Shown one piece after another: positions 1-5,515 of a stretch of 5,685 bases of DNA. Position 1 is the stretch's first letter. Every line of letters begins with the position of its first letter. Below the pieces are notes generated by a model. It saw nothing but the letters and a program-made list of their open reading frames with translations. It had not been told where the DNA came from and made no database searches. The position numbers and the translations under genes were made by a program. The stretch is taken from assembly GCA_002413185.1 (NCBI GenBank), contig DHWM01000167.1, positions 1,233 through 6,917 of the forward strand, given 5' to 3'. The DNA is from Actinobacteria bacterium UBA5182 (GTDB lineage Bacteria; Actinomycetota; UBA4738).

Positions 1-84
1 GAGGCGGCGCCCGAACCCGAGGCCGCCGGCACCGACGAAACGACCGAGACGAAGGGAGAGGAAGATGGCGAAGCTGGGAGTTGA
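1..84 (+). CDS. rplJ: Probable C-terminal tail of ribosomal protein L10 (partial, 5' end outside window)
   Basis: Frame 1 is open from the window edge to a TGA at 82-84 and encodes 27 residues rich in Glu, Ala, Pro, Thr and Gly. Its codons mostly end in G or C, as in the neighbouring genes. Known context: rplJ (L10) normally sits directly upstream of rplL, L10 anchors the L7/L12 dimers on the ribosomal stalk, and actinobacterial L10 proteins often end in a variable acidic, Ala-rich tail. Inference: this is that tail. No conserved L10 domain is visible, so the call rests on position and composition. If correct, the gene overlaps rplL by 20 bases in a different frame, which suggests translational coupling. 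Confidence 0.6.
   Translation, partial: EAAPEPEAAGTDETTETKGEEDGEAGS
53..58 (+). promoter_or_regulatory. Ribosome binding site of rplL
   Basis: AGGGAG lies six bases before the ATG at 65, which is good Shine-Dalgarno complementarity and spacing. It supports this ATG as the rplL start and lies inside the presumed rplJ coding tail. Confidence 0.7.
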
Positions 85-457
85 CGACATCCTGGAGGCG
101 ATCAAGGAGCTCTCGATCATCGAGGCCGCCGAGCTCTCCAAGAAGATCGAGGAGGAGTTCGGGATCCAGGCGGCCGCACCGATGGCGGTCGGCGTTGCAG
201 CCGGGGCCGGTGGCGGAGGCGCAGCGGAAGAGGAGGCCGAGGAGCAGACCGAGTTCGACGTCGTCCTCACCGCGGCCGGCGACAAGAAGATCCAGGTCAT
301 CAAGGAGGTCCGGGCGCTGACCAGCCTGGGACTGAAGGAGGCCAAGGACCTGGTGGACAGCGCGCCGAAGCCGGTCCTGGAGCGCGTTCCCAAGGAGCAG
401 GCGGCCGCGGCCAAGGAGAAGCTGGAGACGGCCGGCGGCACCGTCCAGGTCAAGTAG
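65..457 (+). CDS. rplL: 50S ribosomal protein L7/L12
   Basis: This encodes the complete 130-residue stalk protein L7/L12. Dimers of it bind L10 and recruit and stimulate the GTPase translation factors (EF-Tu, EF-G, IF2, RF3). Three parts are visible. Residues 1-34 form the helical N-terminal dimerisation and L10-binding domain. Residues 35-62 form a flexible Ala/Gly-rich hinge with a five-Gly run and an acidic stretch. Residues 63-130 form the globular C-terminal domain, with the family signature around K80-K94 (KEVR, then [10 protein letters not shown]) and the typical VQVK end. Length is normal for the family (about 120-130). The ATG is preceded by a good ribosome binding site. The gene is co-directional with the presumed rplJ tail. 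The downstream neighbour is a convergent polysaccharide gene and not rpoB, which is unusual. Confidence 0.97.
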   Translation: MAKLGVDDILEAIKELSIIEAAELSKKIEEEFGIQAAAPMAVGVAAGAGGGGAAEEEAEEQTEFDVVLTAAGDKKIQVIKEVRALTSLGLKEAKDLVDSAPKPVLERVPKEQAAAAKEKLETAGGTVQVK

Positions 458-516
458 GGCCCGGAACCTCCACCTGCCTGATTTGCTGCCCGCGCTGGTG
501 CGTCCACCATCCCCTG

Positions 517-532
517 GCCCGGTGACCCGGGC
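517..532. terminator. GC-rich hairpin between convergent genes, possible transcription terminator
   Basis: GCCCGG (517-522) and CCGGGC (527-532) form a perfect six-pair stem around a TGAC loop. It sits between the ends of rplL (457) and of the convergent kinase gene (542). No T-run follows on either strand, so it is not a canonical intrinsic terminator. T-less hairpins have been proposed as terminators in high-GC bacteria, and its position between convergent genes fits a two-way role. The evidence is weak because such stems arise easily at this GC content. Confidence 0.35.
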
Positions 533-541
533 GGGACGCAG

Positions 542-2221
542 CTAGGGCAGGTTCGAAGACTGCCCGGTGGTCTGAGGTTTCCTGGCGCCCGCCCTCCGCC
601 TGGGGAACCGCAACCGGCGGCGGCCGGCCTGGCCGTTGAGGCTGCCGTTGCGCTGGGCGTCCTCCTCGACCCCGTAGTACTGGTAGTAGTAGTAGTACGA
701 GCCGTACCCGGTCCCCTTGCTGGGATCGAAGTTGTTGTAGACGGCTCCCAGGATCTGGGTCCCGGCGTTCTCCAGCTGGTCCCGGGCCTGGCCCAGGGCG
801 GCCCGGCTGGAGTGATCGGCATCCATCACGAACACCGTCGCGTCGACCATGGGTGCCAGGATCGACGCGTCGGCCACGGCCAGCACAGGCGGACTGTCCA
901 GGATCACGTAGTCCGAGACCTCCCGGAGCTGGTCCAGGAACCGGCCCGCCTCGGGGCCGGCCAGCAGGTCGGCGGGATCCTCCGGGATGGGCCCGCCCGG
1001 GACCACTCGGAGGTTCGGGATCCCGGGGTCCTTCACCACGTCGGTCAGACCGAGCGACCTGGTGAGGGCGTCGGCCATGCCGATGCCGTTCGAGAGCTCG
1101 AAGAACTTGTGGACGCGGGGCCGCCGGAGGTCGGCGGAGACGAGGACGACCCGTCTGCCGGCCCGGGCCAGGACCAGGGCGAGGTTGGCCGACGTCGTGG
1201 TTTTGCCCTCGCCGCCCATGGCGCTGGTGACCATCAGGACTTTCAGAGGTTGCCGGGATGCCGCGTACTGGATGTTCGTGGCGAGCGTCCGGTAGGCCTC
1301 ACTGACGGGGCTCTTCGGCTCGTCCCGCATGATGAGGTGCGCCTCGCTCACCTGGCGCCACGACCGCAGCCGGGGGATGGCGGCCAGGACTGGCGCGCCC
1401 AGCCGCCGCTCGATCTCCTCGCGGCCCTTCAGCCGGTCGTCGAGGCGCTCCCGGAGGAAGGCGATGCCTAAGCCGAGCACCAGCCCGGCAAGCAAGCCGA
1501 GAAGGCCGTCCTTCACCTTGTCGGGCTTCACCGGCTTCCTGGGGACCGTGGCCTTTCCGATCACCTGGGCCGCGTTCTGGTTGATGGCCTCGCTGGACTG
1601 GACGTCCTCCAAGCGTTGCTGCAGGACGCCCATCCGGGCCACGAGCGAGTCACGCTGTCCCTGCAGGGCGATCAGGGTGGATTGCGTGTGCGTCTTGGAG
1701 ATCCGGTTGTCCAGGTCGGTGAGCTGATTCTGGAGCAGCCCGACCTGTTGCTGGACGGCCGACGCCGTCCTCTGGAGCTGGGCGACGGCCTGCTGTGACC
1801 GGAAGGCGATGTACGCGTTGGCGAAGTCGTTGGCTCGCAACGCGGCGCCCCGGCGATTCGCGCCGTCGAAACTGATCGTGAGGACCTGTGTATTCGGAGC
1901 GACGGACACGAGGAGCGTGCCGGTGACGTTCGGCTCATGGTTTCGGGCTGCGATGGCCACGGCCCGTTGGGCCACGATCGGGGAGGAGACCAGCGTCCGT
2001 TCCGTGTCCATGGTGGGGGGCTGGGCCTGGGTCGCGGAGCTGAGGACAGGATTCACCAGGACCTTGGCTGTGCCCTGGTAGATCGGCGTCGATTGGAACG
2101 CGTAGAACAACGCCCCGGCGATGCAGAGAAGCGTAACGAGCGCGATTTGCCAGGCCCGATCCCGCAAGACCTGGACGTACTGTCGAAGGTCTGTGGTCGC
2201 GCTTTCGCTGGTAGGAGTCAT
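542..2221 (-). CDS. Wzz-type chain-length regulator fused to BY-family tyrosine kinase
   Basis: This is a membrane protein of about 559 residues controlling polysaccharide chain length and export. Residues below count from the ATG at 2221. The Wzz domain has a cytoplasmic start, a first membrane span (about 26-42), an extracytoplasmic part with a Gln-rich likely coiled coil (about 140-210), a Pro-rich PRKPVKP motif (227-233) and a second span (about 238-256). The kinase domain follows, with Walker A GGEGKTT (336-342, K340), Walker A' LVSADLRRP (D364) and Walker B VILDSPP (D442). A tail holds eight tyrosines (506-516), the usual autophosphorylation cluster of BY-kinases, then an Arg-rich end (534-548). 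A GTG at 2296 would add 25 unconserved residues. I prefer the ATG because typical Wzz proteins begin just before the TDLRQYVQVLRDR segment. Oddities: the first Asp of Walker A' is Ser (S362), and the EX2RX2R oligomerisation motif reads E308-R311-A314. It is last of three minus-strand genes. Confidence 0.93.
   Translation of the reverse strand: MTPTSESATTDLRQYVQVLRDRAWQIALVTLLCIAGALFYAFQSTPIYQGTAKVLVNPVLSSATQAQPPTMDTERTLVSSPIVAQRAVAIAARNHEPNVTGTLLVSVAPNTQVLTISFDGANRRGAALRANDFANAYIAFRSQQAVAQLQRTASAVQQQVGLLQNQLTDLDNRISKTHTQSTLIALQGQRDSLVARMGVLQQRLEDVQSSEAINQNAAQVIGKATVPRKPVKPDKVKDGLLGLLAGLVLGLGIAFLRERLDDRLKGREEIERRLGAPVLAAIPRLRSWRQVSEAHLIMRDEPKSPVSEAYRTLATNIQYAASRQPLKVLMVTSAMGGEGKTTTSANLALVLARAGRRVVLVSADLRRPRVHKFFELSNGIGMADALTRSLGLTDVVKDPGIPNLRVVPGGPIPEDPADLLAGPEAGRFLDQLREVSDYVILDSPPVLAVADASILAPMVDATVFVMDADHSSRAALGQARDQLENAGTQILGAVYNNFDPSKGTGYGSYYYYYQYYGVEEDAQRNGSLNGQAGRRRLRFPRRRAGARKPQTTGQSSNLP
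674..706 (-). other. Tyrosine-rich phosphorylation tail with (TAC)5 repeat
   Basis: This segment of the Wzz/BY-kinase encodes Y-G-S-YYYYY-Q-YY, eight tyrosines in eleven residues. Five consecutive TAC codons form a perfect 15-base trinucleotide repeat (683-697, GTA on the plus strand). In BY-kinases such as Wzc and CapB, a C-terminal tyrosine cluster is phosphorylated between neighbouring subunits, and its phosphorylation state controls ring assembly and polymer export. That this tail is the autophosphorylation site here is inferred from family knowledge. Confidence 0.85.
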
Positions 2222-2317
2222 GTGATCCGGTCCGACTGGATTGGAAAAGTGTAGCGAATCGGGACGCCAAAGCACGGTGCCGCGGTCATCCCTCACCGAC
2301 TCGTCACGATCGCGCTC

Positions 2318-3355
2318 TCAGTTGAATGCCCCGGCCGCCCTGTTCCGCTCGTACCAGTCGAACATGTCCCGCAACCCCTCTTCCAGGGTTACGGTGGGGC
2401 GGAACGACGGGATCTTCTCCCTGAGCTTGGTCAGGTCGGCCTCCTTCCGAGCCCGGCCCTCCGCTTTCGTAGTGTCGAAAGAGATGTCCACCTCGATCCC
2501 CCGGAGCTCCGCGATCTTCCGGACGAGGTCGATCAGGCTAATGGTCGTTCCACCGGCCAGGTTGACGGGATCGCAGTCGACCGCGCACTCCGCGGCCAGC
2601 CGAAATCCGAGGGCGAAGTCCCGGGCGTGCAGGAGGTCGCGGATCTGCTGGCCGCTGCCCCAGATCACCGCCGGGCCGTTCCGGTCCAGGACCTTCTTCA
2701 CCAGCGAGGGGACGACGTGCGAGGCGTCCCCCAGCCACCGATACCTGTCGCCGTAGGCGTTGAACGGCCGGACTAGAGCGATGGGCAGTCCGTGCTTCTC
2801 GAACACGTACCGCGACTGGATCTCCAGCAGGCGCTTCCCCCAGCCGTAGCCCTCGTTGACGCTCTCCGGCCGGCCCTCGTCGACCGGCAGCTCGGGGGTG
2901 GGGATGGGGGCGTCGTCGTCGTACACGCAGCTCGAGCTCACCATCAGGGCCCGTTCCACCCCGTTGGCCAGGCAGGCGTCCAGGACGTTGAAGGCCATCA
3001 GGGCGTTGTCCCTGAGCATCTCGGGATTGTGCTCCATGCTGTAGAGCATCCCGAAGGCCCGTGCGGCGAGATGCAGGACCACGTCCATGCCCTGCGTCGC
3101 GCGGTCGGTCGCCTCCGCGGAGCGCAGGTCCGCCCGGATGAATTCAATGTTGCCCCGAACGGCTCGGAGGTTCTCCTCGCTCCCACCCGAGAGGTCGTCG
3201 ACCACTCGAACGTGAGCGCCCTGAACCAGGAGGTCCTCGACGAGGTAGCTCCCCACGAACCCGGCCCCTCCGGTCACCAGGACCTTGCGGCCACTCCACG
3301 AGTACTGGCCCGAGCTGACCTGGTGGCCGGCATGGTGCTCCGGGCTTTGCGTCAC
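2318..3355 (-). CDS. NAD-dependent sugar-nucleotide epimerase/dehydratase (extended SDR)
   Basis: This is a cytoplasmic enzyme of 345 residues, a normal length for extended SDRs, expected to epimerise, dehydrate or reduce a nucleotide sugar for the polysaccharide. It has an N-terminal Rossmann NAD-binding motif TGGAGFVG (28-35), acidic residues D53/D54 after the second strand, the D-L pair (D76-L77), HLAA (95-98), the SSS segment (140-142) for the catalytic Ser/Thr, and the catalytic pair Y170-xxx-K174. RPFNAYG (196-202) follows in the substrate domain. I cannot tell which sugar it uses; UDP-hexose 4-epimerase or a GDP-sugar enzyme are both possible. The GTG start at 3355 overlaps the TGA of the upstream glycosyltransferase as GTGA. 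GGAGAAGG lies five bases before it, and no in-frame ATG lies nearby. The frame stays open far upstream, but that part is the other strand-mate's shadow. The next gene, Wzz/kinase, starts 96 bases downstream. Confidence 0.92.
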   Translation of the reverse strand: MTQSPEHHAGHQVSSGQYSWSGRKVLVTGGAGFVGSYLVEDLLVQGAHVRVVDDLSGGSEENLRAVRGNIEFIRADLRSAEATDRATQGMDVVLHLAARAFGMLYSMEHNPEMLRDNALMAFNVLDACLANGVERALMVSSSCVYDDDAPIPTPELPVDEGRPESVNEGYGWGKRLLEIQSRYVFEKHGLPIALVRPFNAYGDRYRWLGDASHVVPSLVKKVLDRNGPAVIWGSGQQIRDLLHARDFALGFRLAAECAVDCDPVNLAGGTTISLIDLVRKIAELRGIEVDISFDTTKAEGRARKEADLTKLREKIPSFRPTVTLEEGLRDMFDWYERNRAAGAFN

Positions 3356-4224
3356 AGGCACCTTCTCCGCCGGAACTTCCCGGGCAGGATTTCCTTGGTG
3401 AGCAGGTACCAGAGGAAGAGCGAGTTGAACACGAAATACCGCTTCCACAGCCTGCGGGGCTCCTTGTAAAGCCGGTGGAGCCACCACAGGCCGGCCCGCT
3501 GCATCCAGGCGGGAGGGGCCACAGCTTCGCCGGAGATGTAAGCGAACGCGCCGCCCACGCTGATCGAGACCCGGTCGCCCAAGATCGGCTTGGCCAGGGC
3601 GGTCCAGTGGCACTGGCGCGGCACTCCGAGGCACACGAAGACGAGATCGGCTCCGGAGTCCTCGATCCGGTGAAGGCAGTCGTCCACGTAGGCCCGATCG
3701 ATCGGACGGTAGGGCACGTCGTAGAGCAGCACGAAGTGGGCCATGGGGAAATGCTCCCGGCTCACCTCGACAACCTGGCGGTGCATGTCGCCGTGCCCGC
3801 CGATGACGGCGATCTTGGTACGGCGCGGGAGGCCGGCCAGGACATTCTGGATCAGGTGGGGCCCTGCCACGCTCGTGGGGAGGTCGGCGCCCTTGGCATT
3901 CATGCACCACACGAGGGGCATGCCGTCTGGCAGGAGGTGGTCGTACATGCTCATGGAGCGATGGAGCTTGCGGCTCTTGCAAGATGCCGCCATGCCGTGG
4001 GTGTTCGTCGCGTCCAGGGTCAGGGACCCCCGGCCGGGCGGGGCCTGGAGATGGTCCGCGACCAGGCGCACCACGTCGTCGTGGGTGAGCGCGGAGAGCT
4101 TCAGCCCGAACAGCTCGCAGGTGGGGGCGTGATGGGCCGAGGTGGCGGGGACGACAGGCCTGGCGACGGGCGGGCCGGTCGGCCGGCGCGGGCTCTGCCG
4201 GGGCTTCGGGCTAGGCTCGGACAC
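3352..4224 (-). CDS. WecG/TagA/CpsF-family glycosyltransferase
   Basis: Members of this GT26 family add a sugar, classically N-acetylmannosamine or its uronic acid, to an undecaprenyl-diphosphate-linked acceptor at the inner membrane face. Counted from the GTG at 4224 (290 residues), a Pro/Arg/Ser-rich, probably disordered start (1-35) precedes the family domain. The domain shows CELFGLKLSALTHDDVV (from 36), an N74 segment, LPDGMP with D100 (the position of the proposed catalytic Asp in TagA), the IAVIGG strand (138-143), DLVFVCLGVPRQ (193-204) and a basic C-terminal part, EPRRLWKRY, that resembles the membrane-binding appendage of TagA. Departures from the usual pattern: Cys205 where GxPxQE has Glu, Ala228 where GGxFDF has Asp, Ala236 near the RAP Arg, and Trp247 for Glu in GLEW. 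A GTG at 4257 would add 11 residues but overlaps the divergent gene. Neither start has a strong ribosome binding site. It is first of the minus-strand genes; its acceptor and donor are unknown. Confidence 0.9.
   Translation of the reverse strand: MSEPSPKPRQSPRRPTGPPVARPVVPATSAHHAPTCELFGLKLSALTHDDVVRLVADHLQAPPGRGSLTLDATNTHGMAASCKSRKLHRSMSMYDHLLPDGMPLVWCMNAKGADLPTSVAGPHLIQNVLAGLPRRTKIAVIGGHGDMHRQVVEVSREHFPMAHFVLLYDVPYRPIDRAYVDDCLHRIEDSGADLVFVCLGVPRQCHWTALAKPILGDRVSISVGGAFAYISGEAVAPPAWMQRAGLWWLHRLYKEPRRLWKRYFVFNSLFLWYLLTKEILPGKFRRRRCL
3361..3368 (-). promoter_or_regulatory. Ribosome binding site of the SDR gene
   Basis: On the minus strand GGAGAAGG precedes the GTG at 3355 by five bases, within the last codons of the upstream glycosyltransferase. 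It decides the start in favour of GTG 3355 and supports coupled translation of the two genes. Confidence 0.65.
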
Positions 4225-4238
4225 AGGATATGGTTTCC

Positions 4239-5354
4239 ATGTTGGGTAATTCCTCACGCCCGCTTCGGGTGCTCATCATCGGTCAGACGCCGCCCCCGTT
4301 CGGCGGGCAGGCCAGGATGATACAGGCGCTGCTCGACCACCCGATGCCGGGCATCGAGCGTCGTCACGTCCGGCTGGCGTATTCGCGCGAGATGACCGAC
4401 ATCGGGAAGGTGACGTTCGGCAAGGTTCTGCACCTGTTCGGGACGGTGGTCCGGGTCCTGTGGGCCATCACGACCTTTCGTCCTGACGTCGTCTATTACC
4501 CGCCTGGCGGACCGAACCGGGCCCCCGTGATCCGTGACGTCCTGACCCTTCTGGCCATCCGGCCGTTTTGCCGGCGCCTGGTGTTCCACTTCCACGCCGG
4601 CGGCCTGGCCGACGTGTGGCGCCGGGGCTTCCGGTCGCGCATCGCCGCCGCGCTGTTCCGCCGGGCCTTCTTCGGCGCCGACGCGGCCATCGTTCTTGCG
4701 GAATCGAACCGGCCCGACGGGGAGGTCCTCGAGGCCAGGCTGGTGTTCGTCGTGCCGAACGGGATCCCGGACGAAGCGGGGCGGTTCGCGCGTGAGCCCC
4801 GCGAGGTGCCGGGCGTCCTCTTCGTTGGCGTGCACCTCGAGAGCAAGGGCGTGGTGGTGCTGGCCGAAGCGTGCACCCACCTGTGGGACGAGGGCCTCGA
4901 CTTCACGCTTACGATGGTGGGGGACCGGCCGGAAGGAGTCGAGGAACGGATCCGCGCTGCAGTCGGCAGGCACGCCGATCGCCTGCGCCTGTGCGGCGTC
5001 CTCCTCGGCGACGACAAGTGGCGCGAGTTCGCCATGGCCGACGTGTTCTGCTTCCCGACGTTCTTCGAGGCCGAGACCATGGGCGTCGTTGCCCTTGAGG
5101 GCATGATGTTCGGCCTCCCGATCGTGGCGACGAGGTGGCGTGGCCTGCCTGAGGTTGTGGAGGACGGCGTGACCGGATACCTGGTCGAGCCCCGCGACGC
5201 GCAGGCGCTGGCGGACCGCCTGCGGACGCTCCTACTCGACCTCAAGCGCCGCGCCGAGATGGGGAAAGCTGCTCGTCAGCGGTTCGAGCAGCGTTACGGT
5301 ATCGACGGGCACGTCGAGCGGATGCGGGAGGTCTTCGCCGACGTCGTGTTCTGA
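4239..5354 (+). CDS. GT4-family glycosyltransferase (group 1)
   Basis: This is a predicted cytoplasmic or membrane-associated GT-B retaining glycosyltransferase of 371 residues, a usual length. It would transfer a sugar from a nucleotide donor onto the growing repeat unit. Counted from the ATG at 4239, the N-terminal Rossmann domain opens with RVLIIGQTPPPFGGQ (10-24), the Gly-rich acceptor loop of the family, and continues with RPDVVYY (81-87) and FHFHAGG (116-122). The linker shows VPNGIP (172-177). The C-terminal donor-binding domain has LFVGVHLESKG (194-204, K203) and the EX7E signature E279/E287 in FFEAETMGVVALEG, followed by GLPIVAT and EVVEDGVTGYLV. An ATG at 4230 would add three residues. 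AGGA at 4225-4228 is ten bases before 4239 but only one before 4230, so I favour 4239. The substrate cannot be told. It is transcribed away from the WecG-type gene, with nearly touching 5' ends. Confidence 0.93.
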   Translation: MLGNSSRPLRVLIIGQTPPPFGGQARMIQALLDHPMPGIERRHVRLAYSREMTDIGKVTFGKVLHLFGTVVRVLWAITTFRPDVVYYPPGGPNRAPVIRDVLTLLAIRPFCRRLVFHFHAGGLADVWRRGFRSRIAAALFRRAFFGADAAIVLAESNRPDGEVLEARLVFVVPNGIPDEAGRFAREPREVPGVLFVGVHLESKGVVVLAEACTHLWDEGLDFTLTMVGDRPEGVEERIRAAVGRHADRLRLCGVLLGDDKWREFAMADVFCFPTFFEAETMGVVALEGMMFGLPIVATRWRGLPEVVEDGVTGYLVEPRDAQALADRLRTLLLDLKRRAEMGKAARQRFEQRYGIDGHVERMREVFADVVF

Positions 5355-5381
5355 ACCTGTGACGACCAGGCACAATTTATG

Positions 5382-5396
5382 GGTCCCCGGACCTTT
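5382..5396 (+). terminator. Weak possible terminator after the GT4 gene
   Basis: GGTCC and GGACC (5382-5393) form a short inverted repeat followed by TTT (5394-5396), 27 bases after the stop codon. The stem is realistically four pairs with a CCCG loop and the T-run is minimal. A second small repeat, CCTG/CAGG at 5356-5370, lies just before it. Position suits a terminator, but the structure is weak. Confidence 0.25.
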
Positions 5397-5399
5397 AGC

Positions 5400-5428
5400 C
5401 TGACCCTCTGGAGATCGTTTGTTACAGT
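5400..5428 (+). promoter_or_regulatory. Candidate sigma-70-type promoter for the second SDR gene
   Basis: CTGACC (5400-5405) matches the -35 consensus TTGACA at four of six positions. TACAGT (5423-5428) matches TATAAT at four of six, including the key TA and final T. They are separated by 17 bases, the optimal spacing. The stretch is more A/T-rich than its surroundings and lies in the only sizeable gap before a plus-strand gene. Transcription would begin near 5435, giving a leader of about 80 bases before the GTG at 5516. This is a pattern match only. Confidence 0.5.
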
Positions 5429-5433
5429 GAGGA

Positions 5434-5444
5434 CGCAATTTGCG
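5434..5444. repeat. Palindrome at the predicted transcription start, possible operator
   Basis: CGCAA (5434-5438) and TTGCG (5440-5444) are perfect inverted arms around one T. The element begins six bases after the predicted -10 box and so covers the expected transcription start. That is where a repressor would act, but it is short and could be chance. Confidence 0.35.
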
Positions 5445-5515
5445 CAGGGTGATGGTTTATCCGGGGGCCCAGCGCACGTCGCCGTCCGTGCAGACGATCT
5501 AGGGAGAGGCAGAGG

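Noticed and set aside
812..1471. Long plus-strand open frame of 219 codons opposite the Wzz/kinase gene
   Set aside because: It mirrors the coding strand of a well-supported BY-kinase; its His/Gly/Arg-rich product has no recognisable domain and it is a typical high-GC antisense shadow.
3356..3982. Upstream part of the long minus-strand frame that contains the SDR gene, suggesting a 554-residue fusion
   Set aside because: This stretch is an out-of-frame reading of the WecG-type gene, Pro/Arg-rich and without domain features; the SDR fold starts just after the GTG at 3355, which has a good ribosome binding site.
4230..4240. ATGG-TTT-CCAT inverted repeat at the divergent start region
   Set aside because: Four-base arms are too short to support an operator or hairpin, and they fall in the start codons of the GT4 gene.
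3475..4320. Plus-strand open frame of 281 codons opposite the WecG-type gene, running into the GT4 gene
   Set aside because: It lies antisense to a conserved glycosyltransferase and overlaps the GT4 start in another frame; the product is low-complexity with no family features.
4254..4973. Minus-strand open frame of 239 codons opposite the GT4 gene
   Set aside because: It is the antisense shadow of a clear GT4 glycosyltransferase with EX7E signature, and has no recognisable motifs of its own.
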